Notes: generated by a model not told the origin, from the sequence alone. A DNA stretch of 64,000 nucleotides from Lichenostomus cassidix (GCA_008360975.2 CM039189.1:12280056-12344055); one strand, 5' to 3'. Shown: positions 38,661 to 51,134, counted from the stretch's first letter. A program made the numbers and translations.

Positions 38661-38762
38661 TTAGATACAAGCTCCTTCCCTTTTGGTCTCACCTGACATG
38701 TACATTTCTGGCAGGTCCACGTGGATGGGTTTCTGCTCCAACTTCCTTCTCTTGTTTCCCAG
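38661..38762. repeat. Dispersed ~103-bp repeat, copy 2
   Basis: This is the same unit as 37291-37393, in the same orientation and 1.37 kb away. On the minus strand it reads as a 24-codon open piece (including GNKRRKLEQKPIHVDLPEMY) ending in CAG|GTGAGA at 38693/38692, a near-consensus 5' splice site. It may be a fragment of an old mobile element, a local duplication, or a diverged duplicated exon. I recognise no family. Confidence 0.8.
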
Positions 38763-41700
38763 ATGTGTTGGGAGAGCTGACCATGAGCATGTCAGTGGAG
38801 CAGTGTGGGCTTGGAGGGCAGAGCAGAGGAGAATCCCAATGTGACGCTGCCGGCCGAGCGCGTGGACAGCTTGAGCCAGCCAAAGGAAAGGCTGTAAATC
38901 ATACTCAGAAGGAGATTGATGGTGTTTGTGGAACATGCTCTCAGGGTGCCAAAGAGGTGTTTGTTCCTGAGGCTTAAGAATTATTTTTGTGGAAGGCTTT
39001 TATCATTAAAGTTGATGATGTGCCTACAACCACGAAAATAAAAGAGAGATGCTTGCAACAGAAGAGTGATTTGTATCCTTTTGCATGACAAAAACTTTCA
39101 TCATCCGTCCCTTTGACAGTTATGATTGGTTAAAGTTTTCTCCAGGGTGATTGTAACAAAGATTTGAATTTATTTTTATGTGATTTGCATATTTATTTTT
39201 TGCTATGTAGGAAATCTGGAGTATTTAACAGATCTAGCTCATAATTTGTATCTAATTTACATACAGGGGAGACCTCTTAAACATGTAGCCTTTGTGTGCA
39301 ATAAATTTGTTCATTGTAAGAGGATGGCTTATTTTATGAGGTGTTAATTAAAGTTATTTTCGATAGTAGACAATTTAGGGAAAAAAGCTAGTATGCATTA
39401 GTCCTATTAATTGAAAAACTAAATTTAGAGTTATATATTTCCCAATTATTATTGGTTGAGATATCATAAAAATTGAATAAGCACATAAATATATAAATTA
39501 GTTTGTGAGACATACATATGAACACTCATGTACAATAAAATGGTAAGAAAGAGGATGAAATAAATGCTTATCTTCTCTTCTTACAGATTTGTTGTGTCTC
39601 TTTTTTATTATTTTATTATTCTAATGTAATAGTAAGAGTAATGTATGGTAAATCAATATCTTCTGCAATAACTAATGTAGGTAAGTGTGGGAAAGTCAGT
39701 GTTAGTGTGAAAGATAGCTTTATTATGCAATCAGATATCCATTGTGGTAGGTCATGGTGCTGTTTATTTTATGTGCACACTTACTAATGGGTTTGCAGGT
39801 CTAAAAGTATATAGTATAATAAAACATAAGAAGGATATGACATGCTCCAGTGTAAGCAACTTCAACAGTCTTTACTCATATCCCAGAGTTTATACTCAGG
39901 AATACATTCATCATAGTCACTGTGACATTCAATAACTCAAAATTGTGTAAAAATAAAAAAAAATAATTGGGTAAATTGTTACATCCTTGCTGCCATTTAC
40001 TAAACTCAAAATTGTACAGATAGCTCGAGTGTACTGTCCAAAGCTCAGAAACCTCTTGCTGATTGAATGAGTGTTGGATGAAATGGCTGAGCTGAAGTTC
40101 ATTGGAGACTTCCCCCTGACAAGGATGCCAGCGCGATCTTAGCCTGTCATTTTGTCTGCAGTTGTCTAGACTGACCTTAGTCCCCAAAAACGTTCTAAAT
40201 TCTGCAGAACCAAAGAAACCTAGCTGCAGCTCTAAAGCATACTTGTTACCCTTACTGAAGTTGCACCTCATAATTACAAATCTCCATGAAACTGAGTTTT
40301 AGAGAATGGCAGGATATTACCAGTAACACAGCAAGAATGTGCCAGATACCATTCAACATCAAAGAACAAACTGATTTAGATAATTGTTCCTTTCTAGAGC
40401 CTGCTGCCATCTCTTAACATTTTCACAATGTTTTAACATCTAGAGCAGCAAAGATTTTAATTTGAAAAAAGAAATTGGCAGGATACATTACTGTGGTTAA
40501 GTCAACACATATTTCTATATTCATATCAGCTTGTAGCACACTACAAAGTTTTTAAAATATTTATCATGGCAAGTTTTTGACATAATCTCAAAGATCCAGT
40601 AAAGCTTCTGTTCAGAGGACAGAAAGAGTCATTGAATATGCATTGTATTTGATTCCTTACAAATACTACACCACATAAGCACCATCAGCTGATTAAAAGG
40701 TTTTTCAGAGAAAATTGGAATCATGGCCAAAAAGCACTTTCCTTCATAAAATAGTTCAGATTGTGTCAAACACTTGAAAAAAATTAAATTAGCGAAAATA
40801 CTTAAATACTGAAATACTTAAAGCTGTATTTCATCATAAGCCAAATCTTGAAGTAGAGCAGTGATAAATACATGCATATAATGATAAGCACATTACTCTT
40901 TCTTTTGTCATGACACATGAGATTTTATATTCAAATAAACAAAATTTTTCTCATATATTCCTTTTCACTTCTGGTTCCTTCCAAAAATATTACTCAATAA
41001 ACTGTAACCTCCATGCAGTGACTGCAAATAATTAATCTTAAAACTGTTAATTTCTTCTTTTAAAAAAATCTTATTTAAAAAGGAGAAGTTAAATAAGTAA
41101 AATATTTCTGCATTTAACTTTGAATTACATAGAAAATAAAAGAGTGACCATAGAAGCAAGTTTCTGAAGCTTTCTCTTAAATGGTATTTTCCCACAAGTG
41201 AAAAAAACTGTTTGAAAGGTTTCCATAATCATACCACCTAAGAATGTTTTCTAGTTTTAACTGCCCATGACTGTGTTGATTTAACAGGTAACTTGAAAAA
41301 AAATTACCAGTGTTCAAAAGTTTCTGAAATATATTTTCCTTTAGTATGAGATACACTTTCATCTGTGAAAATGCTAAATTATTCTAACCAGGTGTGAAAT
41401 TGTCCATAAAATCTTTGACTCAAAGTTATAGATTACTTGGACATCCCATAATTCTTTATTCCAAACCACAGTTTTAATATATAACTTCTGCTCTGAAAAT
41501 ACTTACTAATAATTAATTTGTCTGGGGTGAAACTCTTCCCCAATTCATCTCCTCCATCTGCTTGCACATACTGTGAAATTATAATCAGCTGTAATTTGTG
41601 ACAGAGACGTGCCAAACATTTCTAAAACAATTTGGAAAGTGGCAGACTGGAATCCTTGCCAACTTGCACTCCATGCAGATGCTATTTCTTCTTCTCGCTT

Positions 41701-42880
41701 TCCTCACCAAGGCTGAGTTTAAAAAAGAAATCTTGAAGTTCTGTTAAAACAATATTTGTGGAAACCACTCCACACTATTTTGTTTTCCTCTTGAGTTGTA
41801 AGAATTCGGGGTCTGAGTCCAAAGCTCATGGGAATCAGTAGAAAAATTCCTGTTGATTTGGCTGCAGTGAGCTTAGATGTTAGACAGTGCTTCCACAGAT
41901 TCCAGATGAACTGACTAATTATAGACACAAAATAGGCAGCATATCTTCTCAGAGCTTGCTTATTTATTCAGTCACTCCATCCTCCTAGGGTTAAAGGTGG
42001 ATTTACAAGTATTAGTGATTATTACTCTTAAGATAAATAGCTAGAATTACTTTGGTAGTAAAATGATTGCTGTGGGTGTTTGCAGCAGGGCAGCTACCAA
42101 ATACTTCCTGTTGCTACTCCTAATTTCTCTTGAATTTCAAAACATGATACACACCTTTATTAACAGAGGTAGATTATGAAAAGATTAAAGAAGTGATTTT
42201 AAAAAATCATCAAACATCAATTAGGCTTGTGGATTATAGGAACTGTGTTAAATTCCTCTCACGTGATTGAATTATTTTGAAGTTTCCAGTTCAGAAAAAT
42301 GTAGATCACTTGAGGTCATGAGTTTCAAGTTACTTTAAACTACATAGTGAAGGGTGAGCAACATCAGTAGTTAATCAGCTTGTTTCAGAGCCCAAAGCTT
42401 GCAAACTCAGATTCATGCTCACTGATTATTTGAGACTGAAACTCGAGTCTTCCAAGAGATCAGTCCAAGAAACCATTCATATGTTTGAGATGGTTGCACT
42501 CTTTCTAGCACAGCATGTGACATGGAACTTCCACTTTATGACAGTTTTGGAGATGGTACAACAAAGACCTTAAAAACAGTATTTAGACTGAGTCCTAAAC
42601 CTTTTCCTTCAAGCAGAATTTCTAAAATTATTTTCTTATTTGGATAAAAAAAATGCATTTTAAGGATTTTTTGGGAGAGTTGTTTATATATGAAATAGGA
42701 AAAATCTAAAATAACATAAAAATACAACAAAAAACACCTCTAAATCTTGTACTGCTCTTTGTTTAGAACTACAAGTTCAGTCAAAAGTTGTTTTCTCAAA
42801 CTTTCCTGTTAAACTGGGTTTTATACCTTTTAATTTCAAGAAAAATGCGTATCTATGATTACCAAAGATAACATATCCAG
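38763..42880. other. Unique DNA, no gene seen
   Basis: A GC-richer, CpG-containing spot lies near 38,840-38,870. A 131-codon - frame at 39876-40271 has no recognisable domain. AAATACTT words are repeated at 40,796-40,822. Otherwise the DNA is AT-rich and featureless. Confidence 0.45.
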
Positions 42881-42884
42881 AGCC

Positions 42885-43290
42885 CTAGGTGGAAAGGGAA
42901 CTGCTGGATGCTGTAAACAGTCCTATTCTTCCACCACCCCAGACAACTGTGCTGGCTGTGTTGGCTGCACAAGCTTGGGGGGCACGAGGGTGACCCAGGT
43001 GGTGGCAGCAGCCCTGTTTTTATGCTCCTTGCCCTCCTTGTCTCTCCTGAAGGACCACAGTGCTGCTGCCAGCTCTACATTTTTTTATTTTTTTTTATTT
43101 TTTTTTTTGCTGCAGGAGGCCAGCTCTGCATCTCCAGGAGACAATATTTACTGGGCTTTACCTCGTTTTGTGAAGCAGCTCATCCCAGCTGTCTGATGCA
43201 TTGGAAGCAAAAGGGAACTTGGTCTCTCCTGTTGCTATTGCTACCTGTACTTGCTCTCAGGGGAACCAAGTTGCATACATTTCAGGTCAT
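42885..43290. other. GC-richer patch around a poly(T) tract
   Basis: Mixed-composition sequence with CAG, CTG and CCC words is interrupted by a T-rich tract (43081-43108). Overlapping frames of 113 and 137 codons cross the T run, which reads as poly-Phe, so they are unlikely to be genuine. See the separate entry for the flanking direct repeats. Confidence 0.45.
43068..43131 (-). mobile_element. Possible short poly(A) retro-insertion with 13-bp direct repeats
   Basis: GCCAGCTCTACAT (43068-43080) and GCCAGCTCTGCAT (43119-43131) differ at one base. They enclose a T-rich tract plus GCTGCAGGAG. Read on minus, this is a short body followed by an A-rich tail bounded by a target-site-like duplication. 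That layout fits a severely truncated retro-insertion. Replication slippage next to a T run is an alternative. Confidence 0.35.
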
Positions 43291-43299
43291 TAATTGTAT

Positions 43300-44780
43300 G
43301 TGGAGCAAAGTGTTCCTACTACATCGGGAAACCTTTTTTGTTCAAGAGGTTCATGGTCTTTTCAAGGTAAAGCTCACATCTATTGAAAAAATTACTTCAG
43401 GCTTAAATGTGTGCTTAAGACCCCTTCTGAAATGAGGATTTAACGTTCTAACAATGCATTTAGGTATGACATTTACTTCCATTTTACCAGGCTGTGAAGT
43501 TATTTGAACTAGAGGCAGACATATAAGAAACGAATAAATGGAGATTATAGGAGGAAAGCTGGTATATGAGGTTCTTTCTGCCAAGCTATAGGACAGTGCA
43601 AGCTTGCCAACATTTTTCAGAATTATTTTCCCTCTAAATGCCACGGACAGTGTACTAGAGTTGATAAGGGGAAAATAGCATTAAAACCATATAACATGCC
43701 TTTCAGTTGTCAGTAATCAAATATGACAACTTTTCACCATATGTATAAAGCCAAAGATTGTATAAGGAGTATGAGGGTGCTGTGTTTATCAGCAGAGATG
43801 ACAAAGAAAACTAAAACAAATATTTGGGTGAAATAATAAGGGCTACTAAAGAAGCATAAGACATGAAGCATGTGAAACCAGTTCCATTTCTTTCTTTAAC
43901 TGAGTGATTATATCATATATCTAATAGATTTTATTTGCTTCATTTACTCTTCCTTTCAGTTTTAAGCCCAAACCATATTTAGTTTGGGAAGACTAAATCT
44001 TCCTGTGTAAGTAAAAATTGATGCTATTAGGTATCATGTACCATACCTCTCATTTCTAAAACTATGATCTTCTTTTTTTTAATTTTCTTAAAACAAATTG
44101 AAAATTCTTATCTGAATCAAAAGTAGTCACTGATATATCACTAAATGTCACAGGATTTCACTGGCAGCGAATCAAATCAAATCCAATTGAAACCCAGGTC
44201 TTCTAAGATCTAGAGATATTTATTAAAGTGAATAATCAAGTTTACATTAAGAACAGGGGCTTCTGGTTTTTGAAACATTAATTTTATATTTGCAGACTTT
44301 TTGGTAATACTGCAAGGATTTAACTGTACTTTCTGTTGGTAAATGAAAGATGGTTCTCACATAACTCCAGGATGTGGGGCTCTTAAATTCAGAAATGTAC
44401 TGAAAGGCTTAAGCTGCATTAAGTTAACTGGACTGCAAAAGCCAACTGTCGGACAGGAAAAATTATATATGACTATATATATAGTATGCTGACAATAGCA
44501 GCATCAATCAGCCTATTCCTTATTCTAATTATTTTAACATAAATTTATATTCCTTATCAAAAGTTTTTTAGATTAAAAAATGTCAACAATAGCTACACAT
44601 TCAATGTAGTATCACTTTTGTTCCAGATCAAATAAAGCAAGAAAACAAGAGTGTCTTACTGAGACACCAAAATAAGTGTGTCTTTAACATCTCTACAAGG
44701 CCATAAAACAGAATGGGTATGTCTCTCAAGCTTAGAAAAGGAGTGCACCACACTTCCACAGGCTCATGAGCAACATTTAC
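43300..44780. other. AT-rich unique DNA, no gene seen
   Basis: No repeat family is recognised. TATATATGACTATATATATAG near 44,465 is a low-complexity AT stretch, followed by ATCAATCA, a PBX/HOX-like word. Confidence 0.45.
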
Positions 44781-44789
44781 TGGTGTTAC

Positions 44790-44808
44790 GGGGTCACCTA
44801 ATGACCCC
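44790..44808. promoter_or_regulatory. Inverted repeat of GGGTCA half-sites (IR5)
   Basis: GGGGTCA (44790-44796) and TGACCCC (44802-44808) are perfect inverse complements around CCTAA. Each contains an RGGTCA nuclear-receptor half-site, and a T run follows immediately. Palindromic half-sites five bases apart are not the canonical estrogen-receptor spacing (three). Receptor binding is therefore speculative, although the dyad itself is plain. Confidence 0.4.
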
Positions 44809-44809
44809 T

Positions 44810-46895
44810 TTTTTGCTTTTGAATTGCTTTTATTTTAAATAACTTACATATTAAACAGTCACCGGCTTTTAGTAATAAAACAGTCAAAGAAAACAAAAGA
44901 AGCAATCTTTAATGGCATGACCTACTGCTTGTCTTCTGGTGCAAGCTGGGACTACACTTTGTGAAGAGAAGGTTCAGAGCTTTCAGAATGCTGTCTACTA
45001 TTATAGTTCTTACAATTAATTAAATTTAAAAATTCCCCTTTGCAATTTCTGTCAAAGAATAACTGATGAGAGTGCCAGCTTTAAGGGCTCGGCAGGAGGG
45101 AAGTGCCAGCCGTTCTGCCCATACCTGCTCTGGGGTAGCTCTGTGCTGGGCAGCTGCAGAGCATTTCATTCAGTGTAAGAGAACTGTGACTTTCTTGTGA
45201 CATGGCAGAGTGGGAGACTGGGACTGAAATGGAAAAATAATAAGCACGGCATTTAAATTATTAATTAGAAGCAACTTGTTTCAGATGTGTGAGTAAAAAT
45301 ACTGAGTCAAATTCCAAACTCACATGCCTTGGTGTAAATCCAGAGTAAATACATTATATTCAATCTATATTAAGATAAAACTCTCAATGCTAAAACTTTC
45401 AAACTTGAATTTACAACTGGTGAAAATATTCACACCTCATCAGTCACAAGCTACACGGTTTACTTTCTCTAGTGGATTTTCTGCCATTACACTCAGCTTT
45501 GTCATTCCTATCTCACTGCCTATAAACTTTGTTTATATTCATAAATAAAAAAGACCATCTGGGCACCTATCCAACACTTCTTTGAGAAAAGACAAAGTGC
45601 TGGTGGAGCTTGGGCATCCCCCTGTTCTGAGGGGAGACTGGGCAAACTGGTATTGCACATGTCTGGGGATTCATGCACAGACTTTCAAGCAGCAGTTTGT
45701 GGAGAGGATAAAAGGTCTGGCTGACACATCTGACAAGGGAGAAACTCTCTTAGCTGATGTACAGTATGACTGCACCAACAAGTTACCACGAAGCAACTGA
45801 GAGACTTAATTTAGGATTTGACACATGAATGGAGAGGTGAAGCTTTAAACATAAATCTGGTGCAAATCACGCGCTGAAGGCTTCATACAAACAAGCAGAC
45901 TGTACATTTGAAAGTGTGAGAGGCACTGACAGACAGGCATTTGAAAACATGATAAATGGAGTCTGGATTCATCCAAGGTGAGAGTGACTATCATTGGGCT
46001 AAATCAAAGGAGCTGTGAGAGTTTTCTCAGTTCTTGAAGACAGCATTGGTTTGGTTTGGTATGGCAAACCTATTCTGAAGTTTATAACCTTATAAAAATA
46101 GATTTTTGAATAATAGTTTCCAGAGAACTGCCCATATAAACTCTTATTCCAGGTAAATATAAAGTATCTTGACCCACTTTTAAGGGGCTGGTTTTCTCAA
46201 ACTGTGCAAATATAAGGTTTCAAACCAGGACATACATTTAGCGATGTAAATGCGTAACTGCACAGTTTACCTATGGTACTAATGCTCTTAAAATATGTAT
46301 CTGCTGTAATCTCTTTGTAAATTTTCTATGTAATCATACACTTCATAAATAATCAGATTTTTAAAATTTTTGTATCAGTACAAATCCATTCATAGAGTTA
46401 TCATTTCAATACATGTTTTTTAAGCTCACAGAGGAGATCAATTCTGAAGCTGAATGCTGCCTGCACAGTGCAAATTTAATCTGTGCATCTATGGAGAAAG
46501 TGTTTCATCTATTTTATTTCATGTATTGAGAGGTTAATTAGAATATACAATCAAGAGTATAAACAGCTAAGAAAAAATAGAAGAATCCTATTTCCCTTTC
46601 AATTTTAATGTACAAAATACAAGCCTGTGGGCTTGGCAATTACACATACCCTTTTGACAGGTGTTAAGCTAAAAACTAAGTTGTAATGCAAGGTTTTGTA
46701 TTTGACTAACATAAACATATTCATTTTGTTTTTACAGAGAGGAAAAGAGCAAGGCACAATTTTGCAATTTTTCTCATTCATGTAATTTGTAAGCTGGATC
46801 AAAGTTGGCAATGTCTTCAGTCACTCAGCAAAGTTTGAATACACCAGTTCTATGTTACACTCACATTATCATACTTTACAAGACACTAACAAGAA
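44810..46895. other. Unique DNA, no gene seen
   Basis: A GC-richer spot lies at 45,070-45,170, and a 72-codon + frame at 45582-45800 matches no recognised family. No transposon is identified before the CR1 that begins about 46,900. Confidence 0.45.
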
Positions 46896-46899
46896 ACTG

Positions 46900-48082
46900 A
46901 ACAAGGCAGAACAAATCCCAAGGGTATTTGAAACAGCATCTCATAAAGGCTATTAAGGAAATTAAACTACCAAGGGCACACTCTCTGATAGATAAATAAC
47001 TGGTTAAAATTTAAGTTTTCATACAGAATGAGAAGGGTATTCCCAAGTGGAAGTTTATGCTGTTCAGTGTGTTCATAAATGGTCTGTAAAAGAGTGAAAT
47101 AGTGGGGTAAGAACTTTGCTGATGACATGAAAGATATTCAAGATAGAAAAGGTGAGATGCAGCTGTGGAAGGATCAGAAGTTTCTCATATCATGAAGGGT
47201 CAGAAGATTAAAAACAATTAAGTAAAATTAAAGTAAAAAAATGTGAATTGATGCATATGGAAGAAACCCCTAATTATGTTTGTGTAATAACAATTTCCTA
47301 AATGACAGTTACTTACAGGAATGAGAATAGTACAACAATGTACGTAACCTTTTTTAAAAATCAGGCTAATCCTTTAAAAAGGTAATAAAAAATCAAGTAA
47401 GGTATAACAGATTTTTAGAAAGTATTAGCAGTAAGAAATAAAGGAGCATCCACATATTAGGCATGTAAGGTTTTCTTTCCTTCTCCTCCACCTTCAGAAA
47501 CCATACAGTGGAATTCAATGTGGAGAAAGGTGAGGAGGACGAACAAAGGTGTGGAACAGCAACTGTACAGGCAAGAGTCATAATTAAATAGACTAGAAGC
47601 ACTTAACCTGAAATGTTGTAGAAAGATCAGTGAAATCATGAGTGGCATGAAGAAGGTGAATTAGTAAATGATTGCTCACTTCAGAAAAAAAAAAAGAGGG
47701 TGAGTTACAATAGATAAAATTAGCAAGTGGCAGGTCCAGAACAAACAAGAGGTGCTTCTGCAAAGAATGTGCAATTAAGCTGTGACACTGCTGCTGTAAG
47801 ATATTGCAGATGGAAAAGTTTGCATGACTGCAGATGAATTCATGACAGGAAAATCTGCTTTGGACAATTAAATGCAGACACCATTTCTGCAGTTCAGGAG
47901 CTACCTGAGTCACAGATGGCTGGAAAGTGTTCTGCAGGGTATCCCAGCATATAATATCCCTATCTACTTGTCCTGCTCTCATGCACTTTCATTAGGCATC
48001 TGGTACTGGCAAGTGCTGAAGAGAGAATCCCAGCCTTGACAGAGGTGTGGTCTGACTCCATATGGGCATTCTTATGTTCTTA
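46900..48082 (+). mobile_element. Old, inactivated CR1 LINE (3' part of ORF2 plus 3' end)
   Basis: The order of recognisable pieces follows the CR1 consensus from memory. AAGGCTATTAAGG and ATAACTGGTTAAAA words come first, then an RT palm segment reading FSVFINGL (47063-47086). FADD follows (47115-47126), the RT catalytic Asp pair, in a frame shifted relative to the previous piece. AAAATCATGAGTGGCATGAAGAAGGTGAAT lies near 47,630. The end is the typical CR1 terminus, with CATCTGGTACTGGCAAGTGCTG, GGTCTGACTCCATATGGGCA and TTCTTATGTTCTTA (to 48082). Stops and frameshifts are many, so it is dead. Its end matches CR1 subfamilies shared with turtles and crocodilians better than young avian ones, implying great age. 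The upstream boundary is uncertain. Confidence 0.85.
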
Positions 48083-48089
48083 TATCAAT

Positions 48090-50510
48090 CTGCATATGAT
48101 TGGGTAAATGGGAGATATATATGCTCCTTTATTTAATTCTTTCTTTGTGAACTCATTCAAGATGAACTTAAGTTGAGAGCTTCTTTGAAAGACATATCCT
48201 ATGAAATCAGGGTAGAGATCTGATAATGCCTTAACAATATATAGCAATGAAAGGCTTTATTTCCTTTAATTTTTGAAATAGTATAGAAAAATCTCATTCA
48301 TTTTGCTGATTTTTGATACATAAAGGCTTTCAATGATTTTGGTAGTAGCAATGGGTATGACTTGAGCACGTCCAGGTCAGGAATATTTGCTACACAAATA
48401 TATGTACTATTCTATGAGAATAAATAATATCTTGTACAGTTACATTTCCAAAATTGAATAATGAGATATTCACTTGTTTTGGTTTTATCCAAATTGGCAT
48501 CTATGCCATTTTTTTACATTCATTCACAAAGAGAAAATTTTTGGGTGGAATGCATACAAAGTTCTAAATTAGATTTATTTTCCAAGTGTACTTGGAAATA
48601 CATATCAAAGTTTTGGCATTCATCATTTGTAATGGAAAATTAAATTATACACAGCTTGAGTTTAAACATATAAGAACATAAAGACAAACACATCCATAAA
48701 CAGGATTTCCTATTGAATCCACAGACTTAGGTTGTACCTCCTTAGGTGGTTTTGTAAAACTTAATAAACATATATACCTCTTTAATAGTATAAATATTTG
48801 TAAATCTGTGAATTATGAACTTGCAAAACTGCAAGTCTGCTCAATAAACATAATTTTAGAGGCCAAGCTAGAACTGCTATTTTTGAACATGCAGCAAGCT
48901 GGCATGTAGAATTTTTTCCATATATTTAATTTCAGCAAGAATTTTAAATAAAATACTTCACTGAAAAGTCAGCATTCATTTGAAAATTGAAATTTAATTA
49001 AATTTTAATGATGTTTATCCAGATAAATTGATAAATCCTTAGAATTTGATGGAACTGAGCAAAATTGCCTCCACATAGCCAGTTAGAGACATTATGTCTT
49101 ATCTAATTTATTTGAAGTCAGCTAAAACTAATTTGTATAGGCAAATGGCTCACTTTGATTGTATTTTCACATTAGGGAAATCAGATAAGAAGGTAAAAAT
49201 TCAGCTTTTAATGAAAAGAAATCTCATTTTACTTTTTTTTTGCTATAATTCTGAATCCTTTTGAAGGGAGTTCTGAATATCAAATTTGTCCAGAGAAAGT
49301 CACTGAGGCTTTTAAAATGCATCATGAAATTATATAGAAGTTAATTTTGCTAACTGAAACCTTCTAGAACTTTAAATACAATTATACTTAAGCTGAAGCA
49401 GAGCACTAAGCTTTTTTATGAGACAATAATTTGCCTCCCAGGTGGATAAACTATGAGGTTGATGGATGGTTAGAGTACTACAAAAATGGAACCAGAAATC
49501 TGCCCAGTGGAGCACCTTGTTGGTATTGTGATAGAGGTTTTTGGAATCTACCCTCTAAAATGGCAGAAGACAAGTAAATGGTCACATACAAACAGAAGAA
49601 GTGTCCAAATTAGAGGCTGTTGAAAAGGCCTGGGAGTCAGAACTGAACAAATTAAAAAAGTCAGCTTGATTTTGCCTGGCCTTCTAAGCTAGTGCAGCTG
49701 ACACCAATTTCTGTGCCAGAGGCACGTGAGAAAGAATTAAGGTGATATCTACTTGAAATTATATAAACCTGTTGACTCCCTAAGCATATAACCAGGTTTG
49801 TGATTACAGCTTTCACCTCCAGACTGCACGGATTTGACGTCTGGTTCCACTGCCAAGAAGCTTTAGCTATCTGAGCATCATTCCCCCTGGCATGGCCAAA
49901 ATACCTTCAGGACTGCAAGTCTATGTCTTGCAAGTCTAGAAGGCTTTGCATGACTTGGAGCATTTTTCTCTAATGCACAGTGTTTGTTCTGCTGGCCTAC
50001 TTTGGATGGGGTTTAACTTATTCTGGTCTTCACTGTGTCACTGCTGTTTAAGTAAGAAGTTTCAGTCCCTAGAGCCTTTCAGAGGCTGGAGATATTTCAT
50101 AAAATAGTAAGCTAATTTCAAAGCATGAAAAGCTTGTGAAATGCCCAGTGTACAGATTAAAAACAAGAGACAAAGGACTAGCTTCTATCTATAAATAGTT
50201 TTCTGGGCTTTCTTTACCTTGCTCTGTGAGGAAACATCGAGGGAACATCAATGAAACACGAAATTCTCCTTCAGGTGAAAAATGCAATCCTCTTATTTCT
50301 GGGCTAGCACTCAGTGCATTAGCTGTGTGGCAGGATGCAGTGGCAAGGAGAAAGGTGTGAGCTGTTCCAAATTGAGATAGCAGCAGGTCTGCACTAACCT
50401 CAGTTATCCAAGGTGAGTGTCCTTGACTGGACAATGTTCTGGGCTGACACAGCCACGAGACTTCTTGTATTCAAGCTTGCTCATTTATTGTGACAAGTCC
50501 AGCTGACAGC
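48090..50510. other. AT-rich unique DNA, no gene seen
   Basis: No recognised repeat lies between the two CR1 copies. The 81-codon - frame at 50189-50434 is unremarkable. A donor-like AAG|GTGAGT at 50410-50418 on + has no open exon before it. Confidence 0.45.
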
Positions 50511-50517
50511 CAGCTAC

Positions 50518-51130
50518 TAAATTTATCTTTCAGTGATCAGTACTGGGACCAACACATTTTCATACCTTTCTCAGTGGCCTTGGCAATGGAATGGGTTGCA
50601 CTGTCAGCAAGTTTGCAGGTGATGCCAAAGTGGGGGAGCAGCTGGTATGATCTGCTCTTCCACCCCGTGCAGCATTTGTGAGATTCCTAGGGGTTCCACT
50701 CAGCCTGGTTTTGGTCCTTCCTGTCCAGTTTAGGTATGGATTCACTGGAGTTAATCACAGGAGGGATTCCAAGCAAGGGCTGCTGTGCTGGTTCAGCGTT
50801 AGAAAGGGAGAGCTCAAGGCAGGTCTGATACATGTATTTGACTGGTAATTGCAGGGGATACAGAACACAGGGACACAGGCTTGTTGGAAATGCATGACAG
50901 ATCAAGAGGCAGCAGACCTGGAACACAGGAATTTCCAATCTCATATAAAGACAAAATTGTTTTACTGTAAGGACAACCAGAACAGGAATCCAGAGGGGCT
51001 GAGGAATCTCCAACCTGACAGCTATTCAAAACAGGACTGAACAGTGCCCTAGCAACCTAATCCGATTTCAGCAGAATTTTGGACAAGGCCTGTGGAGGTC
51101 CCTTCCAACCCAGTTTATTCCATGACTTCA
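50518..51130 (+). mobile_element. Degraded CR1 LINE, RT fragment and 3' end
   Basis: GATCAGTACTGGGACCAACAC near 50,534 matches the RT segment leading to the catalytic site. SKFAGD (50606-50623) corresponds to SKFADD, so one of the two catalytic Asp codons has become Gly. The 3' part matches closely: AACACAGGAATTTCCAATCTC (about 50,920), TTTTACTGTAAGGACAACCAG, GAGGAATCTCC, then AGCTATTCAAAACAGGACTG. The end reads GGACAAGGCCTGTGGAGGTC, CCTTCCAACCCAGTTTATTC and CATGAC. The middle is rearranged or deleted relative to a full CR1, and the frames are broken. The terminal words match avian subfamilies. Confidence 0.85.
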
Positions 51131-51134
51131 TGCA

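Noticed and set aside
39876..40271. 131-codon minus-strand ORF
   Set aside because: No recognisable domain or splice context. Its length is within chance expectation for this window.
43022..43435. 137-codon + ORF
   Set aside because: It runs through a poly(T) tract as poly-Phe and overlaps another frame. This is a chance ORF, not a protein.
44460..44490. TATA-rich stretch as a possible promoter
   Set aside because: It is low-complexity AT sequence without initiator, CpG or downstream gene context.
50380..50420. AAG|GTGAGT consensus splice donor on +
   Set aside because: The preceding sequence has stops in the relevant frames and no partner acceptor with an open exon. Single donor-like sites are common by chance.
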